From Perkinsus olseni (taxonomy: Eukaryota; Perkinsozoa; Perkinsida; Perkinsidae): 54,900 nucleotides of DNA. The notes beneath the pieces are model-generated. The model searched no databases. It was given only the letters and a program-made list of their open reading frames with translations, and was not told where the DNA came from. Shown here one piece after another: positions 12,480-22,827 of the stretch (positions within the stretch are counted from its first letter, which is position 1; every line of letters begins with the position of its first letter). The position numbers were made by a program, and so were the translations under genes. The stretch lies in the NCBI GenBank assembly GCA_013115135.1, contig JABANP010000355.1:1-54900 (forward strand), given 5' to 3'.

Positions 12480-15400
12480 TCTCCATCTGAAAGATTGTCG
12501 TTCTTTTGAGCATATGATTCGCGCCATGCATAGGATTATACTCACCATCCTGTGGAATTGACACTGCAGAGTTGTATCGACCTAAAACCCCACGATTCCG
12601 TGCAGTTGCTCGTCCACGCCGCAAGCCAGCCATTCTTCTATTTTCTGGGATGTACCTAAGGGTGCCTAGTAACAAAGTATAAAGCCGATGTTCTTCTCTC
12701 ACGGTGGCCGGCTTTCTAAGTAGGTTTCCACCGCATATCCGTGCCCACAGCATCCCCAGTCACGGTACTCCTTACAAGTACAGCTAGGAGGGATCCTCTG
12801 ACGGCCGAACCCTGTCTGCTGTTGTTGAGGCGAGACTGTGACGAGGTAGTAACAGAAATATAGTCTCATGACCTCTGCCAAAGTCAAATCACCATCTGAA
12901 AAGTAATACAAATTCCCGAAGAGATGTCATTTAGAGACGGACGGTCCGGCACGGACCTCCTTCGAGCTCATCCAGCAAAATCCCTCGGAGGAAGACCTGA
13001 ATAGTCTCTCTCATTTCGGCATCGGTTTGCTGCCCCGGCGAACGGTTATTTGGGAGCAAGAAATATCGTGTTCCAACGTTGTTTTCCACCATATCAGGTA
13101 TCATAGCTGTGACCTATAGAAATCGCGTCAAGCGGGAGAGCCTTCTGAGACATCAAGCGAGTTAGCACTTACCTCTGCAACGCACCCACGTTGATGGAAC
13201 TTAGTTCCCCGAAGCTTCATATCGTTCTTGTATTCCACTGCATTGATAGTTTCTGGCCTCCTCACGTAATGTTGAGGGCTCGATAGTTTGAGCGACGTTA
13301 CAACCTAGCCGTGATCATGTTCAACACTAGCGATACCAGTGTACAAGCAGTCAGAAGACGTACTTTGCGAATTTTTGCCGCGAAAGCAGGCATGTTTAGC
13401 CGCTGACTCCCCATGATCCGTGTATGCGTTTTGTGAAAAGACTCTACGATGTTTGTTAGGACCTGACACACCTCAGCGATAGACCTACGAATCGTGTGAC
13501 ACGATTCACAGAAGAACGGAGCTGGCAGACATGTATACAGAATGTGTACTGCAGACAGTACGCCAGAAGGGGGGTTACTACCTGATTTCCAACAACACCT
13601 TCATTCGTTATGGCTATATTAGGATAACCATACTGTTCGGTGTCTAAAGTCCTCCTAAGATATTCTCCGCCTCGGGGAGAAACGCCAGTGACGGCGTCGA
13701 CCATGGTGTCGGAGATTAAATCGTACAGGGCATCGGTAGGAGATGCGTGCAACCAGTACTTATGGCGCTTCACCTAGCGATGAACTGGTTCAAAATTCTT
13801 CCCAATATTCCAAACGCTTACGATATTGAAGCCTTCACCGAGAGTGCTCTTATTGTCCTTCAGGTTTTTGGTTAAGTGGAAGTAACAACGTGCTGACAGT
13901 CGGAAGTTGAATAACCCTCAGGTTCAGATTGAGCTTACCATTCCTCACGCTTGGGAGGACCTCGCGGCATGCTTTGAGAGCACCTTGATGGGCGTCGTGA
14001 ACACAGAGGTTCACGACACTTTGCAGTGTACTCTCACCCAACGTCAAGGCTTTGACCAACGTGTTTAGGTGTACCAACAGATGATAGTACACGTCATAGC
14101 ACTCCTCGTTGATGATAGCCATGAAGAAAGGGACGAAGGTATGCCTATATTGGCGACGAGAAGGATCGAACCTAAAAGTTGAAGCTACAGCGACAGACAT
14201 CCAGCGAAAGCTGCTACCATATTCTCGATGACCCGACCCATGCGACTTTCTGGCTCCCGCGAATTATTTTGTTCTGTGCATCCATGTATAGCGGGAATCC
14301 CGAGGGCATAGAGCGTATGAACCAGAGTAATGAAGCAAGCATACCTGGTTTTCACATTACAGCGCCCTCCCATTCTTTACCATATCTTACTTGCCCCGCC
14401 GATCATACAGGCGAAGTTGTCTCCCCAGTACCCGCCGTGGAACACAAACTCTCTTGCGGGTATCTTATCTTCTCTGATGTAGTCGATGAGATCCTGGCTT
14501 ATACGGGAGTCTTCAAATCTCTCTTCGAGCTCGAAGAAATTGCCGACCGGGTGTAGGCCCACGTCGCGTCTTCGTGGGAGCCCAGATATTATATTTTCAG
14601 AGGTCGGAAAAACCCTGTTCGAGACATCTCGGTCTCGTCTCGACGTAGAGCTTGCGTTGTTCATTCTCGATCGTTGTGTCTCGAAGAGTTTGGCGGCGAT
14701 CTCGATCTCGTTCTCGATTCTCGAAGTCGGCGTGCTATCCATGCGACCTAGCTTGCATTTTGTTGAGAATTACTCGCCACCGAAGTCCAAAAAGATCGTT
14801 CTTCATCAAAAAGAACCGTTCACAGACGAAACTTCCGGGTTTAAGGTTGTTCATGAGTTCCAGCGACGATACTCCATCCCGAATGTTACAGTACCTCGAT
14901 ATCCATGCCTGACATTTCACATTCAACCCACAGTATGCAGGCAGATACGAGATTATCGAGAACTCTGCCAAATCTCGTCTCGTTCTCGAGTCCTCAGATA
15001 TTTTCTCGATCTCGTCTCGGAACTCTTCGAGATCGAGACGAGAACGAGAATCTCGAGTTCTCGGGTCTCGATTCCGACCTCTGTATATTTTGTACCTGGA
15101 GTAACGCGCTGCCAAGCTGTACGACTCACAGCAGTTCTACTCTACTTGGTTGCGCGTGATTCGGCCGCATTCAACATAGTCGGGGAAATCCTCAACCAAG
15201 TGGTTGAAAATATCACTCGCTGTCTTTCCCCATCTTGAAGCCTTATCGACGATGTACGAGACGATTTTCCGCGGATGGCGAGTCCTGTTCCGCTGACGTA
15301 GAATATCCCCGTGCTCCCCTGAAGAGCGAAAGCCTAGTAGCTGGCAGGAGCCCTGGAACCCAATACCTGCGGTAAAGACGGCAACGTGATCGCCATTGTG

Positions 15401-16341
15401 TACCAGCTTCCATTTCTTCTTGCAAGCGAGATGATCTCCACAGTAATAAACTTCGTAGTTATCACGGCGATACGATAGCAAAGCGACCTCATCCAGTTGG
15501 AGGCGGTCGAAGGCTGTTTTGAAAAAGTTGGATCCGGTGGGGATTCCGTGGATTTCGTTCTGCTGCTGCCAATTCCGTATAAACAACGGCAAGGAGATAT
15601 AGAGACCACAAATACCACCTCAGCAGACTTCAATCGTCCCTTGGCTTCCGCGGCCTCCGCCTGCGCACGATCCCTTGAAGCGGTAAGTTCTGTGATTCGC
15701 TCCTGAGAAGTATTATAATTCCGTATAAACAACGGCAAGGAGATATAGAAATCACCCATACCACCTCAGCCGATTTCAATTGTCCCTTGGCTTCCGCGGC
15801 CTCCGCCTGCGCACGGTCTCTTGAAGCGGTAAGTTCTGTGATTTGCTCCTGAGAAGTATTATAATTCCGTATGAACAACGCCTCGAGGAAATGTAGAAAC
15901 CACAAATACCACCTCAGCAGATTTCAATTGTCCCTGGGCTTCCGCGGCCCCCGCCTGCGCACGATCTCTCGACGAAGTTAGTTCTGCGATTTGCTCCTGA
16001 GAAGTATGATAATTCCGTACGAACAACGCCTCGAGGAGATATAGAAATCACCCATACCACCTCAGCCGATTTCAATTGTCCCTGGGCTTCCGCGGCCCCC
16101 GCCTGCGCACGATCCCTTGAAGCGGCAATTTCTGTTATTTGCTCCTGAGGAGTATTATAATTCCGTATGAACAACGGCAAGGAGATATAGAAACCACAAA
16201 TACCACCTCAGCTGCTGAGGCCCGCTGAGGCTCAGCAGATGTCAATTGCCCCCTCCGTCCCTCGACCCCTGCCTCATACAATCGGTTTCTCGTCTTCCTG
16301 GCCCGCTCCCGACGCATTGCAGACGACGTTTTCTTAACCAT
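12480..16341 (-). CDS. MULE transposase gene with introns, probably decaying
   Basis: The minus-strand start is at 16341 (MVKKTSS...). Exon 1 (16207-16341) and four 84-nt coiled-coil exons are joined in phase 0. A sixth exon from about 15563 has a Cys/His stretch (YYC...C-KKKW...) like WRKY/FLYWCH-type zinc fingers of MULE proteins, then TRNQVE near 15140, matching the usual end of that region. 13850-14200 resembles the MULE core (STFRF, a VPFFMAI-like block, then HDAH...ACREVLP). 13456-13773 has a TNEGVVGN block. 12699-12911 holds a SWIM zinc finger (C-x-C-x8-C-x-H), followed by a basic GRxxARxRG tail in an overlapping frame. Exons between 15.1 and 14.2 kb could not be joined. The first catalytic Asp is not visible: the position reads Ala, or lies before an unseen splice site. 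Activity is therefore uncertain. Confidence 0.62.
14620..15080. repeat. TCTCG/CGAGA-rich low-complexity tracts
   Basis: Two tracts (about 14,620-14,720 and 14,960-15,075) are dominated by TCTCG and its complement, including inverted copies around 15,008-15,050. On the minus strand they read as Arg/Ser/Asp/Glu-rich peptide. They lie within the transposase gene and blur its exon limits. Confidence 0.5.
15619..16206 (-). repeat. Tandem exon-intron array in the transposase gene
   Basis: Four units of 146-148 bp are present. Each has an 84-nt exon (16061-16144, 15913-15996, 15765-15848, 15619-15702) and an intron of 62-64 nt. The exons encode 28 residues each, exactly four heptads, of Glu/Gln/Ala/Arg-rich coiled coil ending KSAE. 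Introns begin GTGGTAT and end TTCTCAG or CCTCAG, all phase 0. The donor could also lie 3 nt downstream, giving 29 residues. Unit gain or loss keeps the frame. Confidence 0.8.
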
Positions 16342-16692
16342 AATATTATGACTGATAATATACCAGGCTCTGCTACACAGCTCTGAAACCTATAGTCCAC
16401 ATAGACCCAAACGAGGAGTCCTCCTTTGCATCCATAGGGTAACCTCCACGGTGGGCGCGGCGCCCAGAGCGCCCCACCTCATATGGTCGCGGCCCCTCCT
16501 CCCGATTGACGATGACTACAAAACCTCAGCCAGAAGGCATGGAAACAATCACTATGCCCAGGGCAGAGTCAGTGACTGAGGGCCTCAGTCCTTTTGCGTG
16601 ATTCATGCGTGTCCTCTACAGTTAGACAGTCATATGATCGATTAGGTTGATGAATCTGAGAAGCAAAGTGAGATAGACAACCGGAAAATTGA
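16342..16692. other. Upstream region of the MULE transposase gene
   Basis: This is the presumed promoter side of the minus-strand transposase gene. A GGGCGCGGCGCCCAGAGCGCCCC stretch near 16455 can fold back on itself. No ORF is supported. Confidence 0.35.
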
Positions 16693-17395
16693 GACGACAG
16701 GTTAGACTCCGTGAAAAGGTCAGACTCAGGTCGCCAGAAGGAAGGTTAGACGCTCCGTAGTGGCCTAACACTATTCCAGAGACGACAGGTCTGACTCAGT
16801 GAAGAGGTCAGACTCAGGTCGCCAGAAGGAAGGTTAGACGCTCCGTGGTGGCCTAACACTATCCCAGAGACGACAGGTCTGACTCAGTGAAGAGGTCAGA
16901 CTCAGGTCGCCAGAAGGAAGGTTAGACGCTCCGTAGTGGCCTAACACTATCCCAGAGACGACAGGTTAGACTCAGTGAAGAGGTCAGACTCAGGTCGCCA
17001 GAAGGAAGGTTAGACGCTCCGTAGTGGCCTAACACTATCCCAGAGACGACAGGTCTGACTCCGTGAAGAGGTCAGACTCAGGTCGCCAGAAGGAAGGTTA
17101 GACGCTCCGTAGTGGCCTAACACTATCCCAGAGACGACAGGTCTGACTCAGTGAAGAGGTCAGACTCAGGTCGCCAGAAGGAAGGTTAGCACTCCGTAGT
17201 GGTCTAACACTATTCCAGAGACGACAGGTCTGACTCAGTGAAGAGGTCAGACTCAGGTCGCCAGAAGGAAGGTTAGACGCTCCGTAGTGGCCTAACACTA
17301 TTCCAGAGACGACAGGTCTGACTCAGTGAAGAGGTCAGACTCAGGTCGCCAGAAGGAAGGTTAGACGCTCCGTAGTGGCCTAACACTATTCCAAA
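16693..17395. repeat. 88-bp minisatellite, eight copies
   Basis: Units start at 16693, 16781, 16869, 16957, 17045, 17133, 17220 and 17308. All are 88 bp except the sixth, which is 87 bp because of one deletion. A degraded ninth copy starts at 17396. Each unit begins GACGACAGGT and holds two inverted repeats, TCTGAC...GTCAGA and GTTAG...CTAAC. Units differ at only a few positions. ORFs reported through it on the minus strand are by-products of the repeat. Confidence 0.92.
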
Positions 17396-18692
17396 GACGA
17401 CAGGTCAAGCTCAAACCATCAGAAGAATTGTTACATGGTTCTAAATTAGAAGTTCTAATCCTTGGACACCCCAACCCGGAAGAGGATAAGCGGCTTATCA
17501 TAAGCCACACAGGTATTATAGTTGCGAAATAGCGAAGCGCCAATCCCTTCCATGATGGCCAGCAATCTCTCCATTACTACGGCGTAGTAACTACGCCCTC
17601 GGGAAGTGGTTCCCCCTTACTACAATCCACTGGAAGTACGGCAATAACCACAGCAATAACACCATGAATCATGGTCCATGATATCCTGAAAGAACCGTAA
17701 GTCGCGAGTGCAGGATGCGTAAGGCGTACGCCGACGTCCGTGGCCATACTTGTCAACGTATTCCAGAAGAGCATCTCCCACTGCATGATCCCCATTTCAG
17801 ATTCCCAATCATCGCTTGCTGCAGCCGAACTATCCATTGAACATGCGCAGTAGGAGACAAGCGCGCGCCACGGCGATCGATTCGGTGGCTGCTGTGAGCG
17901 CAACTTGTATTCGACTAACTGTTGCTAGTTTCTCAACTCGCGTTCCAGCCACATATAACGGATTGCCTAAGGCATTCGTTTGAAATTTGTAGACCGTGGT
18001 TCGTGTCCTGAATCAGGGTCCCTCGGGTTCAAAGTATTGGTAAGGTGTCGTCTTGAAACCGACGCTCACCCCGTGCTGCCTAGCGAAATAGAGCTTTCAT
18101 GTAAAGCCAGTTATACTGTCTGGATGCACAACGCAGTTTGCGTGGGAGGCTCCCGCTGGAACACTACTCTCGGAGTACACTCGTGGCGGTCTCCGCTAGC
18201 CCCAGTCTGGGGCCCCCAGAGAAGCCAACTAATCGACCCGACAAGCGTTTCAATGTCACTTGCAAAGAAGTAAGTTCGATGGATGGAATCCAACCCTCCC
18301 TCTCAACTTGGGAGTCGGAATACCGCAGCGGAAACGTTAAAGGTGGCATGACGTACTCAGCACGTACACCACGTATACCTTGAATTTGTCCACCGAGAGT
18401 CTCCATCAGAGGCTGTTGCTCAGCCACGGTTGTAGAAACCTCAAACTTGAAACTATCAGGATGAAGGAACAACGAGTTTCGTACAGTACATCGACAGTAA
18501 AGCACGCATTCACATTTATCAGGACTCCTGATGCATGACCGTATCTGTATATTACACAGTACAACATTCCTGCCACCCTGGAAAGTGTATGACGTTCAAC
18601 AGACACAACCCTCTGATTATTTTTCTTGCGAGCTCGCTTCGCTCGCTCGCCTAATCTAAGCATTAGATGCATGGCTTAAACGACGCAGTTTA
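17396..18692. other. Right part of the MULE, possible passenger sequence
   Basis: Two minus-strand ORFs are the most protein-like: 17577-17903 (108 residues with a hydrophobic VIAVVIAVL stretch) and 18164-18505 (113 residues, mixed composition). I recognise neither. A captured host fragment, a second transposon gene or chance ORFs all remain possible. Confidence 0.3.
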
Positions 18693-18792
18693 TTGCATAG
18701 ATTAACAAGTATTGCTTAGATTTGAGGGGTTGGCTTGGATTTGTATGATTTGCATAGATTAGATAAGCTTGCATAGATTAGACCAATTTTGC
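18693..18792. repeat. MULE right subterminal repeats
   Basis: There are repeated TTGCATAGATTAG-like motifs (near 18695, 18712, 18748 and 18769), ending in TTTTGC directly against the right target-site duplication. They mirror the left end in inverted orientation. Confidence 0.68.
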
Positions 18793-18801
18793 CTCGATAT
18801 C
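18793..18801. other. MULE target-site duplication, right copy
   Basis: CTCGATATC is identical to 11690-11698. It lies within the A0 coding sequence. Confidence 0.82.
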
Positions 18802-18873
18802 GCCGTCTAGAGCAGCAACAGTGGCACCCATGATGAGTAGGATCCTCACAACAAAGTGGGTCATCATTTTCAT
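18793..18873 (-). pseudogene. A-type cysteine-rich peptide gene, 5' part (copy A0), split by MULE
   Basis: From the ATG at 18873 (minus) this encodes 27 residues: the MKMMTHFVVRILLI signal peptide and the first acidic residues ending Asp-Ile-Glu. It then runs into the transposon at 18792, where a stop follows within three codons. The last nine coding bases are duplicated at 11690-11698, where the rest of the gene continues. Upstream sequence (18874-19300) matches the upstream regions of copies A1, A2 and A3. Confidence 0.85.
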
Positions 18874-19455
18874 ACGATGAACACTGATTGGATATTCAAC
18901 TCCGCCCTTAAGGTCAACGCCACCGAAATCGATAACTGTTAGAGGGCGAACTCCCACCTGGGACGAGTCACAAGTTCCTACTGAGAACCGAGGGTAACGC
19001 CACTGGCGTCACGTCACTAAGCATCTTGTCTACCGGTGACCTGACGACTCGTCTGAGAATTTCAGACTGAGATGAGCCCCTCTCCCCTGCCTGCCCTCTC
19101 GGGCTTCCTCCGAAGGCCCAGCGAGGGCACTAGCACGTCGAACCGGAATCAACAAGACTCGGCCGTGCTGACATCATTCCTCGAGTCTCTGCGTTGCGGC
19201 GAAGCCCTATATTCCCTGCGAACGCGACCTGGCCTTGCGGAGGCAGGGGACACGGATGCACCTCGATCTTGATGTCCCATATCGAAAACGAGAGTGCACC
19301 GATGATATTTAGCCGTCTGATGTTCATTTGGGCTAGGAAACGAGAGAAATTTCATTCATTAGAAAGTTAGACAGCACTGGGACAGGCCGCATCTATGAAC
19401 ACGGAGACAGACTCAGACTGCTGACCCCTGTAGCTTAGCGGAATCCCTGCTCAAG
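18874..19455. other. Upstream region shared by A-type genes, then unique sequence
   Basis: 18874-19300 aligns with the upstream sequences of A1 (26,902-27,290) and A2 (31,353-31,710), including the palindrome near 18,997. No gene is supported. A 66-codon plus ORF (19072-19272) is not kept open in the homologous copies. Confidence 0.55.
18997..19009. promoter_or_regulatory. Palindrome upstream of A0
   Basis: ACGCCACTGGCGT is a 13-nt palindrome with 5-bp arms, followed by CACGTCAC. It lies about 125 bp upstream of the A0 start codon. The same position is palindromic in A1, A2 and A3 with different arm bases. Confidence 0.5.
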
Positions 19456-19470
19456 GATCTACTGTAGATC
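19456..19470. promoter_or_regulatory. Perfect palindrome upstream of C1
   Basis: GATCTACTGTAGATC is a perfect 15-nt inverted repeat about 65 bp upstream of the C1 start codon. A partial copy, ATCTAC, follows directly. Confidence 0.4.
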
Positions 19471-19535
19471 ATCTACAAGTTTCCCGCCTCCCCGAGCGTT
19501 GAATTGACGACCAGCTTCATGCTCTCTTCACAGTC

Positions 19536-19883
19536 ATGAAGCCCTTCTTTGTTGTAAACATCCTGTTCGTAATTGGTCTTACCGTCGCTATTCTAAAAGG
19601 TGATCTTAAAGGCAACAATATCAGGGAGCGCGACTCTCATACCGTACGAGATGTGGACGCTGAGAACCACTACGAGTTCGGTGATGACCCTGTCATCAAG
19701 GATACAGCAGATTTAGAGAGTATGTTGCCGACAGAGTCCGACGAGCAAGGCATGCTCGGTGTTGCCGAAGGCTCGTCCGCTCTTTACATAGCGTGCAAAG
19801 CCTGCTATTAGTTCTTTGATATTATTTGGCCTTATTGTGGTATCATCATGGGTAAATGCGGTTCTGATTGCGAATGCTGCTGA
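19536..19883 (+). pseudogene. C-type cysteine-rich secreted peptide gene (C1), in-frame stop
   Basis: The frame runs from the ATG at 19536 to the TGA at 19881-19883 (116 codons) with one in-frame TAG at 19809-19811, just after CKACY. N-terminal MKPFFVVNILFVIGLTVA is a signal peptide. An acidic spacer and the cysteine motif follow. Compared with the intact C2 gene, the first cysteine is Tyr (ALYIACKAC against ALCMVCKAC). Past the TAG the frame and the remaining cysteines are kept, so the stop is recent or is read through. The TAG removes the last five cysteines. Confidence 0.78.
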
Positions 19884-22021
19884 TGAGACTGTGCCCTCAA
19901 TGCCATGAGATGGTCCTCCACTAGGCTATCAGGGACGATCATCGAGAGACTTCAACTAGCCTATGACACTTTGGTGCTCCGGCTTCATAATCCTTTCTTA
20001 CCTTGTAGCCTACGCTACCGTTTAGTTGATTGAACTCCAACAGCCGACAACGGTGCAGTGTTGCAATGAGGCGAGGTTTCCGAAGGCTGTCTTCGACATA
20101 ATCGATTCGATAGCTTCCTCGAGGGACAGTAGGGGGAGGAGGGGCGGAACGTCGCTGCATTCATTGACGAACTCGTAGAGGGGCCCTGGAGATGAGTAGG
20201 AAAGCGATTCGCTATTAGCGATTGACTTCTCTCAAATAAGAAAAATTCTGAATGTCTCGTCCTTTTTCACTTGAAGGACTGCTAGCAGGTAACCTCTCGG
20301 TGAATGAGTTACTGGTGACCAAGCGCCGATGATATGAAAAGAGGATCTTGCCTCAAATAAGGTCCCCTGCACCAGAGTCCTCAGCGGAGGAGACACCGTT
20401 TCCAACACGGTCACAACGATGGCACTTCACTGAGCTTCGGTAAGATGAAGAATCAACATTTTTTAAAATGGGAGCGTTGAACTACGGTCGATGGGAGTGG
20501 ATCTTCAGTCAAATGCGCGGGATTACTGCCAAAGGAATGCTCCGCGTTTTGCAAATCTGAAGCGCCCACATCTGAATACCTATCAGTGATAAAACGGCGC
20601 CAACGAAGCGATGCTCACCAATCCCGGAATTAGCCTGTCCTTCAGAGCTCAAACGTCCCGAACTTCTCCCATGACACGAGAAGCGCCGATGATAAGAGCC
20701 TTCGCCGCTGTGATGAGCACCAAACGTTATGTATACTCCCAAGACTGCTGTAGTCATAACTGAGTTTCGCGTGCCCATAACGCTCTTGCACTGATAGCGA
20801 CTGAGACGTCAGAAACGTCGACAACTGAGTTGTTACAACCAACTACTACGAGGTCCAACTCGATAAGCGCCTAGCATCGTAGCGTTCAGGATCCTTCTTG
20901 GACTGACTCAAACGGAGTCGGATGATCTTCTTCCTCCCTAAAGATTTCAGGCTGAAGTCGATGATAGCTCGATGAAGCTTCCAGCCTGAAGAGTGAAAGT
21001 TCAGTTCAGTGAAAGTTCTGGAGAGGCTCTGAGGCAGCTTCTAGTCGTCACTTGAGGGAGAAGCCATTGTGTTCCGGAGTATTTTCCCCTATCTGTGCCA
21101 ACCTCCAAACTTTCTCTCTAGTAATGTAGCACATTAACTTCTTACATGATTATGTGACATCATCGAGAATACAGCCTTGCTTTGTCTATCGCTATTGCAG
21201 CTACTCGAATATGATCGTCATATCATCAGTAGAAGGTCCGAGTCTGGCCGTGGAGTGTTACGCGAACGAGTCGACATTTCCGGCGGATGGTGCAAGAGAG
21301 TCTTTGGTCTTTTTTCAACTGCTGCCAAGTAGCAGCTACATGTAACTTCCTGAATCCTTCACCGTGAACTTCTAGCCAAGACTAGGCGACGTTGAACGCC
21401 CCATCGTTTAGCGCGGACGCCTGGCGTTCCACTCCTGCAAGCCACTCCCGACTATTTGACTACCCAAATCAAGCCCATTGGACTTTCAAGGTCTCGCGGG
21501 AAGCAGCGACGTATGAGGTATCCTCTATTCTAGCCGCACCCCAGGGGTGGACCACCACCGGGCCATGCGTGCTGTGGCAGCACTGCTGTCAAGTAGACAG
21601 CGTCTACTGCCTGAGCTTCGTGCTAGCGAACTGTGGAATCTCTACGTCACATAGTCCGAACAACTTCTCGCCGCCAGATCTCTCCTTGTGTCTTCTGTGG
21701 CTGCTACCAGCGAATACGCAGAGCTTCGGACGTCACTGACAGACAATCACGGTGAACACCGTGATGGAGACTCCCCTCCGTAGGCCCTCTTCTGCAGCTG
21801 CTCTCTACGTAAGTAAGTAGTAGCGTCTCTAAGTAGGACGCTCCGACGAGGCCCCTTCATTTAGCTTCCCCGCATGTAGGTGGGGACTCGGCTGGGCTCT
21901 TTCGCCCAGGAACTCCTCGACTCAGCTGTCTGGTGTGGTATTATTCTGATAGGGTGCCCTCACTCCGCTCGAAAGAGCCACAAAGCACTGAGACAGATCA
22001 CGCATGTGCAGTGGTAGACAA
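19884..22021. other. Spacer between the two C-type genes
   Basis: The first 230 bp match the sequence downstream of C2 (22,447-22,640). The rest has only short overlapping ORFs on both strands. 21453-21564 is a dispersed repeat also present at 34,299-34,405. No other gene is supported. Confidence 0.45.
21453..21564. repeat. Dispersed repeat, copy 1
   Basis: This matches 34,299-34,405 closely, including GGTATCCTCTATTCTAGCCG and the following CACCCCAGGGGTGGACCACC. ORF 21392-21739 runs through it, but the reading frame is not preserved in the other copy. Confidence 0.7.
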
Positions 22022-22034
22022 ACGCCACTGGCGT
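22022..22034. promoter_or_regulatory. Palindrome upstream of C2
   Basis: ACGCCACTGGCGT, followed by CACC, is identical to the palindrome upstream of A0 although C2 is a different type on the other strand. It lies about 75 bp upstream of the C2 start codon. Confidence 0.5.
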
Positions 22035-22107
22035 CACCACAGCTAGGTTAGAGGAACCCCAGCTAAAGGCTAAGTCGAATACTCAAGCCCACGTTCATTC
22101 CGTAGAC

Positions 22108-22446
22108 ATGAAACCCTTTCTTGTCGTGGGCATTCTATTTATCATTGGTGTCACCGCCGCTGTTCTGAATGCTGATTACCAAAGACATGCTGAGGGCAAC
22201 TCATACATCGAGCAGGATAACGTTGCCGAACGCCACCACCAATTTGATGATGGCCTCGGTAATTCAGTTGGCTCAAAGAGCTCGTTGCCGACGGATTTCG
22301 GCAGACAAAGTCTCTCTGATGGTACCCAAGGTGCGTCCGCTCTTTGCATGGTATGTAAGGCCTGCTATTACTTCCTCGACATGTTCTGGGGTTATTGCTT
22401 GCCAATTATGATTGATTGCGGAGCTGATTGCGAATGCTGTCGATAA
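22108..22446 (+). CDS. C-type cysteine-rich secreted peptide (C2), intact
   Basis: The product has 112 residues. MKPFLVVGILFIIGVTAAVL is a signal peptide, with likely cleavage before LNAD or nearby. Residues about 22-76 form an acidic, His-containing spacer. The C-terminus holds eight cysteines: C-x2-C-x2-C-x10-C-x6-C-x3-C-x-CC, then Arg. Aromatic and hydrophobic residues fill the loop between cysteines three and four, and an ICGADC-like block follows. The spacing matches the A and B types on the minus strand, which defines one family. A secreted, disulfide-rich peptide, perhaps released from a pro-region, is the natural reading. I do not recognise a named family, and its target or function is unknown. 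Confidence 0.8.
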   Translation: MKPFLVVGILFIIGVTAAVLNADYQRHAEGNSYIEQDNVAERHHQFDDGLGNSVGSKSSLPTDFGRQSLSDGTQGASALCMVCKACYYFLDMFWGYCLPIMIDCGADCECCR

Positions 22447-22827
22447 GACCGTGACCACGACAGCATAAGACAATTCCCTGCTGCTATAGCGGCCTGATCT
22501 TGATGTTATCGAGGATCCCAACTAGTCTCCTATATGATGTTATTGAATAACTGTTATCCGCTTGATGATCCTCCTCAACCACGTAACCTTCACTACAACT
22601 CAGTTTACTCGGCTACGATATGAAGACCATATTGCGTTTCAGAGGGACGCGGCTCAGATGCAACTGGCTCGCTAACTTCTCCCGAGAATAGTAAAGAAGA
22701 GTATTCGAGTTGCATGCTCCGACTCGCTGCATGGAGTTGTCAACTGTAAAGTCTAGTAGACTTTACATTACTTTACATTTCCTATACGTAGTCCTATAGG
22801 ACTCTAGTTCTCCTGCGTCCGCAGGGG
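22447..22827. other. Downstream of C2, before the tandem duplication
   Basis: The first part matches the region downstream of C1. Around 22,700-22,760 is a segment repeated near 34,545-34,590 (CTCCGACTCGCTGCATGGAG). Short inverted repeats lie around 22,750-22,815. No gene is supported. Confidence 0.45.

Larger units (their letters stand above)
11699..18792. mobile_element. Mutator-like (MULE) DNA transposon, about 7.09 kb
   Basis: Its ends are set by the 9-bp direct repeat CTCGATATC on both sides and by the interrupted A-type gene, which is continuous across it. The outer 22 bp of the two ends, in inverted orientation, match at about 14 positions, including a CTAATC core. Clusters of CTAATCTATGC-like subterminal repeats follow in inverted orientation. 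Inside lie a minus-strand transposase gene (about 12.5-16.3 kb) with MULE-type and SWIM motifs, an 88-bp minisatellite, and unassigned ORFs near the right end. Confidence 0.8.

Noticed and set aside
14486..15238. 250-codon plus-strand ORF
   Set aside because: It runs through TCTCG low-complexity tracts antisense to the MULE transposase gene, with no recognised motif.
17098..17298. Repetitive minus-strand ORFs in the minisatellite
   Set aside because: An 88-bp period is not a multiple of three, so no stable repeat protein is encoded. The ORFs are by-products of the array.
16693..17395. Possible CRISPR-like array
   Set aside because: Units are repeats throughout with no unique spacers, and the window is eukaryotic.
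17980..18273. Plus-strand 97-codon ORF with GGTTCAAAG, considered as a gene or tRNA
   Set aside because: It has no cloverleaf and no motif, and the minus strand is more open over the same region.
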